Virus record (IMG/VR): IMGVR_UViG_3300050821_005740
Coordinates: 1-51,940 of that record
Reading direction: 5' to 3' (one strand)
DNA length: 51,940 nucleotides
Origin: a virus
A model generated the notes under the pieces. It saw only the letters and a program-made list of their open reading frames with translations, had not been told where the DNA came from and did not search any database. The position numbers and the translations under genes were made by a program. Positions within the stretch are counted from its first letter, which is position 1; each line of letters begins with the position of its first letter. Below, in pieces: positions 14,746-23,800 of this stretch.

Positions 14746-15357
14746 ATGGCAAGACCTACATCGGCGGCATTAATCGCACGTGTGCGCCTTTTGATCAATG
14801 ATGTTCTCCCATCAGGAAATGGGCAAATATTCACCGATGATCAAATCCAAGATGTTTTAGATGAGGGAAGGGTTGACATAGTAAATGGTGAACTAATAGC
14901 GAAACCTACATTCAGCGGTAGTTCAATACAGTATTTGGACTACTACAGTAAAGGCGGTGGGGGTTGGGAAGATGGAATGCTGCTGAAGCAGTATCTGACT
15001 GTTTTAGAAACGCCTTCTAGTGTGGAACCTATTGCAGGACATTTTCAGTTTGCGTCAAATGTATTCCCTCCGGTGTACATCACTGGAAAAATATTCGATG
15101 TCTATCGGGCTTCTGCTGATTTACTGGAAAGGCAAGCGGCTCAATGGGCTTTGTCTTACAACGTTACAGCCGATGGTCAGAACCTTGCGAGGAGTCAGGT
15201 TTTACCAGCTCTCATCAATCTTGCAAACCAGTATCGCAAGAAGCAGAGAGCAAAAACGAGCATAGGCGGGCGTTCGGATATTGCAGCAAAAGGTCATAAA
15301 CCAGGATTGCAGGCGACAGAATTGGATTACATGGTTAGCGGGAATAAGGATGGATAG
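14746..15357 (+). CDS. Head-tail connector (adaptor) protein
   Basis: 203 aa, AGGAGGTG 5 nt upstream. N-terminal RVRLLINDVLPSGNGQIFTD followed by DDQIQDVLDE is typical of SPP1 gp15-like adaptors that bind under the portal. The C-terminal half is helical and basic (LANQYRKKQRAKTS). Context, first gene after the capsid proteins, agrees. Confidence 0.75.
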   Translation: MARPTSAALIARVRLLINDVLPSGNGQIFTDDQIQDVLDEGRVDIVNGELIAKPTFSGSSIQYLDYYSKGGGGWEDGMLLKQYLTVLETPSSVEPIAGHFQFASNVFPPVYITGKIFDVYRASADLLERQAAQWALSYNVTADGQNLARSQVLPALINLANQYRKKQRAKTSIGGRSDIAAKGHKPGLQATELDYMVSGNKDG

Positions 15358-15360
15358 CGC

Positions 15361-15744
15361 ATGCCAACAATGAATTCCATTTCAGCTTCAGAGCTTGCCA
15401 GTATCCAAGCCGATGTATCAGCAGTGGCTTGCGATAAGCCTTGCCAGATACAACGTCCAAACAAGACTGGTGATCCGTATGGAAGCAAATCAGAACCATC
15501 GCTTATAACCATCTCACCTAATGGTCTCAAGTGTGGCATGCGTCAACCAAGTGCCGGACAGCTCCAGAACTACGATTACAAGATCGGATCACTTGCGGCT
15601 TGGGTGCTTGTCTTTCCAGTTGGAACGAACGTGCAAGAACAAGATTATGTGCTTGTGGAAGGGCAAAAGCTAGTAGTACAGGTTTTACTTGATCATCATA
15701 GCTATCCTGCACTTTTGCCAGTTCTGGCAAGTGAGGTGAAATAA
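15361..15744 (+). CDS. Head closure / head-tail joining protein
   Basis: 127 aa, starting 3 nt after the previous stop. Small beta-rich protein (LAAWVLVFPVGTNVQEQDYV, then EGQKLVVQVLLDHHSYPALL), matching SPP1 gp16-like stopper proteins in size, fold pattern and position. Overlaps the next start by one base. Confidence 0.7.
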   Translation: MPTMNSISASELASIQADVSAVACDKPCQIQRPNKTGDPYGSKSEPSLITISPNGLKCGMRQPSAGQLQNYDYKIGSLAAWVLVFPVGTNVQEQDYVLVEGQKLVVQVLLDHHSYPALLPVLASEVK

Positions 15745-16160
15745 TGCCTGACAATACATTCAATCACTTTGGTGATATTGCAAATGCAATACCTGACATT
15801 ATAAGCAAAGTAGTCCGCAAGGTTGCGTTCGATGTTCAGAGTGATGCACAAAGCCTTGCACCACGTGACACTGGATTTTTGGCAAATAGCATCTATGTAA
15901 AGACATCAAAGGATAGCTCATACAGCCAAGTAGGACAACCGACAAGTAAAGATGCTTCACTCTTGCCAGAAATGGAGACACCACCCGATGATCAAACAGC
16001 GTATGTGGCAGTTGGGGCAAATTATGGAATATATCTGGAGTATGGCACGCGCTTTCAACCTCCCCAGCCTTATCTCACACCTGCTGTTGAAGCGGGCCAG
16101 ACATCTTTGGAGAATGCTGCTAGTGAGATTGAGAGCATGATAGAGGATGCAATTGGATGA
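15744..16160 (+). CDS. HK97 gp10-like neck/tail protein
   Basis: 138 aa. APRDTGFLANSIYVK, VGANYGIYLEYGTRFQPPQP and YLTPAVEAG are the family signature of HK97 gp10-type tail-joining proteins. It functions in the neck between head and tail. Overlaps the next gene by 4 nt (ATGA). Confidence 0.87.
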   Translation: MPDNTFNHFGDIANAIPDIISKVVRKVAFDVQSDAQSLAPRDTGFLANSIYVKTSKDSSYSQVGQPTSKDASLLPEMETPPDDQTAYVAVGANYGIYLEYGTRFQPPQPYLTPAVEAGQTSLENAASEIESMIEDAIG

Positions 16161-16618
16161 GTGGAAACGAAGTCCTACTGGGTTACGCGTGGCTACAGTC
16201 CACCTTGCAAGGGGATAGCACGCTAGTCAATGAACTAGCTCCTGGTGGGGTATTCAGAAGTCTAGCCGATCCAGGCACAAGCACACCTTACATCATAGTG
16301 AGCTTTCAATCTGGTAGCGACACGACAACGTTTAACGGGTTTCGGGTGTTGACACAGATGACTTTTCAAGTCAAGGCGGTTGGTCCTGCTAGCGATACTG
16401 CTAGCCTTGCAAGTGCATCGAGCCGACTTGATGTCCTGCTCGGAGGACCTCCAACTTTCCCACCTGGAGGAGTGCCTATCACGATTGACGACTTTGACGT
16501 GGGGTGGATGTATAGCTGCATTCGACAGTCTCCGCTATCTGTAGACGAGCTTGTTGACGGGAAAATGTGGACAAACGCGGGGGGGCTGTACCGCTTAGAA
16601 GTTGGACAAATTTATTAG
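16157..16618 (+). CDS. Tail completion / terminator protein (DUF3168-like)
   Basis: 153 aa. Pattern of DUF3168 tail-terminator proteins: an N-terminal helix with LVNEL, then GGVFRSLADPGTSTPYIIVS, RVLTQMTFQVKAVG and a late beta-strand region. Residues S-T-L-Q-G-D near position 16 come from a copy of the dispersed palindrome, here inside a folded domain rather than a tail. Confidence 0.82.
   Translation: MSGNEVLLGYAWLQSTLQGDSTLVNELAPGGVFRSLADPGTSTPYIIVSFQSGSDTTTFNGFRVLTQMTFQVKAVGPASDTASLASASSRLDVLLGGPPTFPPGGVPITIDDFDVGWMYSCIRQSPLSVDELVDGKMWTNAGGLYRLEVGQIY
16201..16214. repeat. Dispersed palindrome copy in tail-completion gene
   Basis: (C)CACCTTGCAAGGGG. It encodes T-L-Q-G near the N-terminus. 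Confidence 0.8.
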
Positions 16619-16633
16619 AGGGAGGTGATTTAG

Positions 16634-17653
16634 ATGACTTTCACACCGGAAATTTCCAGTGTAAATCAACGTACGCAAATTGGAGCAGAGTCTACCATAG
16701 GCACGCCAGTTGCAGCAACAAAACTTCTTGAGTGTTTTACCTGGACGTATGGCATTAATGCTGACGTGAGCATGTTTGGTGCATCCGGCCATAAATACGA
16801 CGAAACGCAAGAAGAGAACTTCGAAGAGTCTACTATGGAAGCGTCAGGAAACTTAGATTTCAATGGTATCCTCTATCCGCTTTCATCTGTCATGGGAGCC
16901 GTTACCCCCGTTACGCACCTTGCCAGCGCCACTGCAAAGGACTGGATATTCACTCCTCCAATAACAGGTTCAGTCGCACCTCAAACTTATACCTTGATGC
17001 AAGGAGACGCGGTACGGGCCAGGTCCTTCCCCTACGGATTATTCAATTCATTCGGGTACAAAGGTACCCGTAAGACTCCGTTTACCGTAAGCGCCAAGGG
17101 CTTTGGGCAAGCCATGACCGATGGTATATCGCTCACAGCTAGCCCAACTGCTATTCCGCTTTCTCCCGTCGTTGGGAAGTTTTTTGACATCTGGCTTGAC
17201 ACCACGTCGGGCGGACTTGGAACGACACTTCTCACGCGCTGTTTTAGCATCGATTATTCATTCGATAATGTCTATGCTCCTTTCTATCCAATCAATAGGT
17301 CTAATGCTTCATTTACCGGACATGTCGATCTGAAACCGAAACCGACGTTGAAGATAAAGCTCGCAACTGACGCGGTAGGACTTGCCTCTATGCAGACAAC
17401 CTATCTGCAACAAGGCTCAACTGCCTATATCCGCATTCAGGCACTTGGCAATCAGATTGCTTCAGATGGTCCTGGTTCGATCAAGGCGACATACACCCAC
17501 GACATGGCTTGCAAGGTCGGAAAGCCGTCAACATTTGGTGATGACCAGGGGATTTATACCGCTGAGTGGGAGCTGACAATTATTGAAGATCCATTGTGGA
17601 ACTCAGGACAAGCGCAAACCGTTACCGTTACGAACCTTATCACAGCTCTTTAG
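16634..17653 (+). CDS. Major tail (tube) protein
   Basis: 339 aa, GGGAGGTGA upstream. Beta-rich tail-tube protein of the long-tailed phage type: RTQIGAESTIGTPVAATKLL near the N-terminus and a C-terminal YTAEWELTIIEDPLWNSGQA. Position between tail completion and tail chaperone confirms it. Its 300+ aa length suggests an added immunoglobulin-like or decoration domain compared with minimal tube proteins. Confidence 0.85.
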   Translation: MTFTPEISSVNQRTQIGAESTIGTPVAATKLLECFTWTYGINADVSMFGASGHKYDETQEENFEESTMEASGNLDFNGILYPLSSVMGAVTPVTHLASATAKDWIFTPPITGSVAPQTYTLMQGDAVRARSFPYGLFNSFGYKGTRKTPFTVSAKGFGQAMTDGISLTASPTAIPLSPVVGKFFDIWLDTTSGGLGTTLLTRCFSIDYSFDNVYAPFYPINRSNASFTGHVDLKPKPTLKIKLATDAVGLASMQTTYLQQGSTAYIRIQALGNQIASDGPGSIKATYTHDMACKVGKPSTFGDDQGIYTAEWELTIIEDPLWNSGQAQTVTVTNLITAL

Positions 17654-17661
17654 GGGTTTTT

Positions 17662-18024
17662 ATGCCAATTAAACTATCAGAATTAGTTAGTAAAATCGCC
17701 AGTATACAGCTTTGGTTTGACAAGGATGATTTGAATGTAGAGTACTATCCCAACAAAATTACCGATGAATTGATTATGGGATGGCAAGAAGCACAATCCA
17801 AAGGGGAAGCGAATACAGCAGAATACATTCAATCGAATAACCAAGCATTTCTTGATCTTATCAAGTCTTGGGATCTGTTAGAAGACGATGAGATCAATTT
17901 CATTCCTTTGACTCCAGAGCGCATGTTGAAAGTTCCAATCGTTGTGAAATCGCAAATCATGGAAGCCATCATGGGAGAAATGCAATCGGGGGAAGTGGGC
18001 AAGCCCAAGATCAAGAGACGATAG
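17662..18024 (+). CDS. Tail assembly chaperone, short form (gpG-like)
   Basis: 120 aa from ATG 17662. Helical acidic protein between tail tube and tape measure, the invariant position of gpG-type chaperones that coat the tape measure before tube assembly. AGGGG lies upstream. The end of the ORF overlaps a second frame that continues to 18218 and encodes the longer product. Confidence 0.8.
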   Translation: MPIKLSELVSKIASIQLWFDKDDLNVEYYPNKITDELIMGWQEAQSKGEANTAEYIQSNNQAFLDLIKSWDLLEDDEINFIPLTPERMLKVPIVVKSQIMEAIMGEMQSGEVGKPKIKRR

Positions 18025-18218
18025 ATCTTGGGCGCTATCTGGCAACTGAGGGGGAATTGGGCGAGTGCCCTGACTACTATCCGATCATTCAAGCCGCGAA
18101 ATACCTTGGATGCAAACCTTGGGAATTGATAGAGCAACCGATTTACTGGAAATTTGCCGCTCTCAAATGCATGCAGGCGGAAAGATCAGCGCAAAAGACG
18201 TTAGAGAATAAGGGATAA
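17662..18218 (+). CDS. Tail assembly chaperone, -1 frameshift product (gpGT-like)
   Basis: The -1 frame is open through the end of the short form and on to TAA 18216-18218. It encodes a typical T extension (YYPIIQAAKYLGCKPWELIE, then QPIYWKFAALKCMQAERSAQ). There is no start codon with a ribosome-binding site for a separate gene. Best slip site is G-GGG-GAA (17988-17994), read as GGG GAA in the gpG frame; after slippage GGG re-pairs exactly and GAA pairs with a U-G wobble. The site is a candidate only. Frameshifting here is conserved in siphoviruses. Confidence 0.75.
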
Positions 18219-18223
18219 CACAT

Positions 18224-20806
18224 TTGGCAATAACAGCAGCTCAAATGAATGCGGTAGTCCAAGTCCAAGGCGCACAACAGGCTAAATCAGATCTCCAATC
18301 TGTGGGGAAATCATCCGACTCTGCTCAAAATAGCTTTGGTGGATTAATCAAGCAAGGCCTTGCCACTGCTACCAGCTTTGCAATATTTAATGTGGGCGCA
18401 AAAGCAGTCGGGTTTCTCAAAGATCAGCTTGCTGATACTATCACCGTTGCTATCCAGCATCAACAGATCATGGCCCAAACAGCGCAAGTCATAAAGTCAA
18501 CAGGGGACGCATCAGGGCTAACAGCGCAATCTATCTCAGATCTCGCAACGTCACTTTCCCAAGTTACCCCCTTCAGCGAGGATGCAATCCAGAGTGGTGA
18601 GAACCTTCTCTTGACCTTCACTGGGATAGGCAAGGATGTATTTCCACAAGCGACAAAGACGCTACTTGACATGTCCCAAGCGATGGGAGGTGATACCAAA
18701 TCTGCTGCTATCCAGCTTGGAAAAGCTTTGAACGATCCGGCTACAGGGCTCACTGCGCTAACACGTGTCGGTGTTACCTTCTCAGATAGCCAGAAGGAAG
18801 CCATCAAGAGTATGGTAGCCGCAGGCAATACAGCGGGTGCTCAAAAGATTATGCTAGCCGAATTGCAGAAAGAATTTGGTGGAAGTGCTGAAGCGGCAGG
18901 TAAGACCTTCGGTGGTCAACTCCAGATTCTTCAGAATGATTTGGAGGATACAAAGCAGAAAATAGGTACGGCTCTTTTGCCTATCCTAGGGCAGTTGGTG
19001 ACTTCTGTAGCTGGTATGGTTATGCCCGCTATCCAGAAATTTGGTGATTTCCTTCAATCTCCAGCGTTTCAACAGTTCGCATCTGGAGTGGGACAACAAA
19101 TAGTAGCTGCATTTAAAAATATTGGATCATTTGTTAAGACTGATGTTGTTCCTGCTGTTAATGACTTTATTGGAGTGATTAAATCTCCTCAATTTGCAGA
19201 CTTTGTAAATAAGCTCAAGGATTTGGGATCAACACTTGGAAGTGTGGTAGGTCCTGCTTTTTCTGGAAATACTCCTGTAGTAAAAGATTTGTTTAATTTT
19301 GTTAAAACAACTGCTATTCCTGCCCTATCAGGTCTTGTTGAGGCTCTTACTAACACAGTCAAATGGTTACGAGATCATGGAAGTGCGGTTAGTTTTGTTG
19401 CAAGCCTGATTACAGCTCTTTATGTTCCTGCCCTTATTAAGGCGGGCGTTGAAGCTGCGATAGCTGGCGCAAAAACAGCGGCTGGATTTATTGCCAATGT
19501 TATCAAGGTTGGCGTGGAAGGGTTTCAAGCTGGTGCAAAGCTTCTGACTTTTACTATCAACATCATTCAAACAGGTGCAGAAGCAGCTATGGCAGGTATA
19601 AAAATAGGTATCAATTTTGTCGGATCTATCATTAAGTCTGGCATAGAGTCGGCTATAGCAGGTACGAAGGTAGCTATTAGTTTTGTTGCAAATATTGTGA
19701 AAGCTGGCATAGAGTCGGCTATAGCAGGTGCGAAGGTAGCAGGTTCTTTTATTACCTCAATAATTGCAGCAGGTACAGAGTCCGTTATTTCAGGTGCTAA
19801 AGTTGCAGGTTCATTTATTGTTTCGCTTATCTCAGCGGGGGTTGAAGCAGTCACATCGGGCGCTATTATTATGGCTTCAATCGTTCCTGCTTTACTTGCA
19901 ACGGCTGCGGGCGCTTTAGCTACAGCGGCTCCATTTATTTTGATTGGGCTTGTGATAGCGGCGGTAGTCATAGGGATAGTCTTGGCTATCCAGCATTGGG
20001 CGCAAATAACTGCATGGTTCCAAGGCGTATGGACAGTGGTATGGGGCGCTGTATCAAGCTTCTTTGTTGGCATTTGGAATGATATAATCAAGTTCCTTCA
20101 AAACGCGTGGAACTTTATAGTAAATGCTGCAAAAATAGGAGCATCTCTCCTCCTTGCCATGATCATAGGCCCTATTGGACTACTTGCTTTTTTCATCTTC
20201 CAACACTGGGATCAAATCAAAGTGGCTACAGGAGTATTGTTTAACACTGTTGTAAACTTTTTTGCCCAATTGCCTGGAAATATCATGAACTTCCTCCAAT
20301 CGTTACCAGGGAAGATCATGAATTTATGGAATAATATAATAACAGATGCAAAAAATGCAGGATTAAATATTGTGAAGGGTATAGCTGATGGGATAACAGG
20401 CGCTATCCATTTTGTCACTGATGCGATAACGAATGTAACTTCATGGATATCTGCCCACTTGCCCCACTCTCCTGCTAAAGTTGGGCCATTAATGCACTTA
20501 GCTGATCAGGGAGCAGAGATTTCTAATCAAATAGCCATGGGCATGATAAATGGCATGCCCATGCTTAACGGTGCTATTAACAATCTTTTGAAACCCATTT
20601 CCGTGAAAATGAACCCCTTGCAAGGGGGAATGACAGGCTTGCCATCGGGTACAACTGCTATCCCTTCAAGCTCTTCTAATAATCAGATTGTCATTGAAAA
20701 TTATCATTATCACTATTTGGATGGTAAGAAAATAACAGACAATACCATGAAAACAGCGACAAAAACTATAAGACAATCAGGACCATTAAGGAGTACGCTT
20801 TCATGA
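18224..20806 (+). CDS. Tail tape measure protein
   Basis: 860 aa from TTG 18224, AAGGGAT 9 nt upstream. Sets tail length; at ~0.15 nm per residue this predicts roughly 130 nm. The N-terminal region (QISDLATSLSQVTPFSEDAI, MSQAMGGDTKSAAIQLGKAL) is the TP901-type core. Residues ~407-552 are seven 22-residue hydrophobic repeats of form AGIESAIAGAKVAGSFITSI. Membrane-helix-like stretches follow (FILIGLVIAAVVIGIVLAI; AKIGASLLLAMIIGPIGLLA). HSPAKVGP near the C-terminus is also typical. A PLQGG from the dispersed palindrome lies near the C-terminus. Confidence 0.9.
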   Translation: MAITAAQMNAVVQVQGAQQAKSDLQSVGKSSDSAQNSFGGLIKQGLATATSFAIFNVGAKAVGFLKDQLADTITVAIQHQQIMAQTAQVIKSTGDASGLTAQSISDLATSLSQVTPFSEDAIQSGENLLLTFTGIGKDVFPQATKTLLDMSQAMGGDTKSAAIQLGKALNDPATGLTALTRVGVTFSDSQKEAIKSMVAAGNTAGAQKIMLAELQKEFGGSAEAAGKTFGGQLQILQNDLEDTKQKIGTALLPILGQLVTSVAGMVMPAIQKFGDFLQSPAFQQFASGVGQQIVAAFKNIGSFVKTDVVPAVNDFIGVIKSPQFADFVNKLKDLGSTLGSVVGPAFSGNTPVVKDLFNFVKTTAIPALSGLVEALTNTVKWLRDHGSAVSFVASLITALYVPALIKAGVEAAIAGAKTAAGFIANVIKVGVEGFQAGAKLLTFTINIIQTGAEAAMAGIKIGINFVGSIIKSGIESAIAGTKVAISFVANIVKAGIESAIAGAKVAGSFITSIIAAGTESVISGAKVAGSFIVSLISAGVEAVTSGAIIMASIVPALLATAAGALATAAPFILIGLVIAAVVIGIVLAIQHWAQITAWFQGVWTVVWGAVSSFFVGIWNDIIKFLQNAWNFIVNAAKIGASLLLAMIIGPIGLLAFFIFQHWDQIKVATGVLFNTVVNFFAQLPGNIMNFLQSLPGKIMNLWNNIITDAKNAGLNIVKGIADGITGAIHFVTDAITNVTSWISAHLPHSPAKVGPLMHLADQGAEISNQIAMGMINGMPMLNGAINNLLKPISVKMNPLQGGMTGLPSGTTAIPSSSSNNQIVIENYHYHYLDGKKITDNTMKTATKTIRQSGPLRSTLS
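19441..19880 (+). repeat. 66-bp coding repeats in the tape measure gene
   Basis: About seven degenerate copies of a 66-bp unit coding 22 residues each. Copies three to five are nearly identical at DNA level (GGCATAGAGTCGGCTATAGC recurs), which shows recent tandem expansion. Confidence 0.75.
20614..20627. repeat. Dispersed palindrome copy in tape measure gene
   Basis: Exact CCCCTTGCAAGGGG, followed by GG. Encodes P-L-Q-G-G in the C-terminal linker. Confidence 0.85.
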
Positions 20807-23800
20807 CAGTAACCTCCTTATCGGTCAAGATAGCTGGTGTAGAATACTCTACCATTGTTCCAGACACAAAAGGAAACATAACAGGTGGCAATCCGTTCGT
20901 TGGGAATGACAAGATTGAACAAAGATCAACGTGTGAATTTACTATCTATGATGCAAATGGTATTTATGCATTCAAAAAAGGTCAAAGTGTTGTTGTCACC
21001 GACTCGATAGAAGGCATTATTTTTTCGGGAGTAGTACAGTCCATAGTTCGTACAACCGACGTGTGGCCTCATGTGTACCATGACATCACCTGTTCTGACA
21101 AGATGGCTATATTAGATGGTCAAACATCAAATGAAATCTATAACGAGGAGTTCGCCGGTGCTATAGCAGTTGATCAGGTGAAGAACGAATGGGCGAATGG
21201 CATCCTTGCCAACTTCGCGATAGACAACGACACGACACAAGCTGATTTTGCGGCTGGTAACTTGAGCGGCACAGTAGCTGCTGCAAATGCTGGCGATGGG
21301 GATCTTGAGCTTGCTCCGGCGGGCGCTACGATCACTATCACAGAGTCTACAACCTCGGTCTTTAATAGCGGCACACTCACCAATATGACCGCGTCAAATA
21401 ATGCCCTAGGGCCTAGTGCTACCTCTGCCATGCGCATACAGGCAACCCAGAGCGTACAAGGGCTCGCAAATTCTTACACCTACTTGGAATTCTGGAATGC
21501 AGGTGGAATCACCATAGTTTCTGGCCGCTATTTTACCTATGACCTGTGGATTGCCTCATCATCACCACAGGCCATGATCGGGGTTGATCTCGTCTTCACC
21601 GATGGTACTGCATACAGGGATCAGGCCACATCAAATAACGGTGAGTGGTTCGATGCACAGAACAAATCGCCTCATCCAGGTACAGACCTTGGTGGACTAG
21701 CAGTTGACACGTGGTATCATCGCTCGTTTTTGATGGATAATTTTGTAGGGAAAACGATAGCCTACGCAATGATAGCCATCGAAGGGAACAATGCGGGTGA
21801 ATACACCGGATATGTCAAGAATGTTGTGTGGCTCGACTCTGGTGGGACTAATCACGGCACATTCTTCTCAGGCTCACTCGGTGTAAGCCCTCCCAAACAA
21901 ATGCAACGTCAGGGCTATGGAGTAACGAGCTTGACGGTTGTCAACACTTACGACTGTTCAACTGCTAGCCGTGTGTCACCTTCTTACAGCATTGATCCGA
22001 CGAAGATACTCAAGAGCTCATACCTAGCATACAAGACGAGCTTGCCTACGGGCTACACTTTTACTCTTCAGTACAGCATTGATGGTGGCAACTCATACAC
22101 TCCGATCACGAGCAACAATGCATCTCTACCAGCACTCCTAGCAGGTCAATCTATTGCCTCAAAATCTATCCAGTTTCTTGCAACATTTTCCCAAGGCGCG
22201 GGCGCTGAACCTACCCAACAACCGCTCTTGACATTCATGCAAGCCATGCTCTATCCAAGCTATACAGCTTCAAAGTCGGACATAAACGGCGAATGGACAA
22301 CCAACGCGCAATGGAATGCAGGTGCGAACACCAATACACAAGCCTCGAGCAACACGCTCTCCCCATTCGGAGCCGTGAGGAACTGGGATAGTGGCAGTAT
22401 CAGCGGCGCCATAGCCGGACAAACGCTCTTTGGAGGAGGTGCAACCGGACCAAACACGGCAACTACCTGCTTCCAATATGTCGACTCGAAGCAGTTTCGA
22501 TTGCAACTCCATCAATCCACAGAAGCGCGTAGCAGGCTTGACTTCACGGGTACGTGGGGTGACTTCCAAATGGAGTTTGACGTATCGGTAGACAACACGC
22601 TGATGAAGGTGGGATGCTGCTACCGCACTACCGGATGGAGCAACTACGACGGTACCTATGCCTATGCGATAGAGATAATTGGAACGACTATCAAATTGTT
22701 TAAAGGCTCGAATAACGCGGGCGCATCATCGAACTTTTCTCCTACTCAAGTCGGCCCAACTGCTACCGTCAACTTAACGAGCCAAGCCATGCACCGTATA
22801 AAAGTTATTGCTATCGGCTCAGCCCACAGCATTTATTTTGACGACACACTTGCTATCTCAGCTACTGACTCTACCTACACATCGGCTGGCAATGTCGGTT
22901 TCCGCATATCGAACACCGATCCTAGCAATGGGTACATCGGGACATTCGATAATTTCGGGATTAGCATCACAAACGTTTTTAATGGGGCGAACTGGACATC
23001 TCAGTCTGTTAGTCTCACGGGCGCTGGGACCTATCTCAATTCTGTTGTCCAGTGGGATGATATCTCGACTGATCCAACTCAGGTAGCTAATAACTTGTGG
23101 GCAAGCGTCAATGGCGGCTCAAGTTGGCAACAGTGCACCAACGGCGGGCCTCTTCCAAACCTCACACCAGGACAATCACTCTCTGGTGTAAGTCTGCTCT
23201 TGCAAATGCTCTTCAGTTACAACACCAGTACTGTACTGCCTGAAATACAAGATTTAACTGTGTATGTGTTGGGTGGATTTTCCAGTACTGGGACTCGTAT
23301 CAACAAAGCGCTCTTGCTTTCTGGCGTGGGCGTATGCGGCTCGACATTGGTAAGCATGAATGCCCTTACTCCAGCGAACACGAGCGTAGCGCTAGCAACA
23401 TCGCTAGACGGGGTGACCTATACCAGTGTCTCGAATGGCGGCTCCATATCGGGTATTAACCAGCAACCGTCGCCGACCATTGACACCTTTAACTTGATCA
23501 CCAGCGCCTCATACACCAGTACAGCACGCACTGGAGGAACGGCTACTAGTTGGATAGAGGACACTACAAACAGCCGACTCACGGTATCTGGCGGAACGAA
23601 TGCCCTTCTGTTGTATGGTGCCATTTCCTGTAAGGACGTGGATATCTCGTTCGACTTGGATGAAGCGGACAATGCGGGCGTTGTCTGGAGATGGACGAGC
23701 GCGTCAAACTACTACGAACTGCTTGTATTCGATGGATCGTCTAGCGCTGGCGCAACGAACAAAATCCGGTTGTTTAAAGTCGTGGCCAACGTCAAGACAC

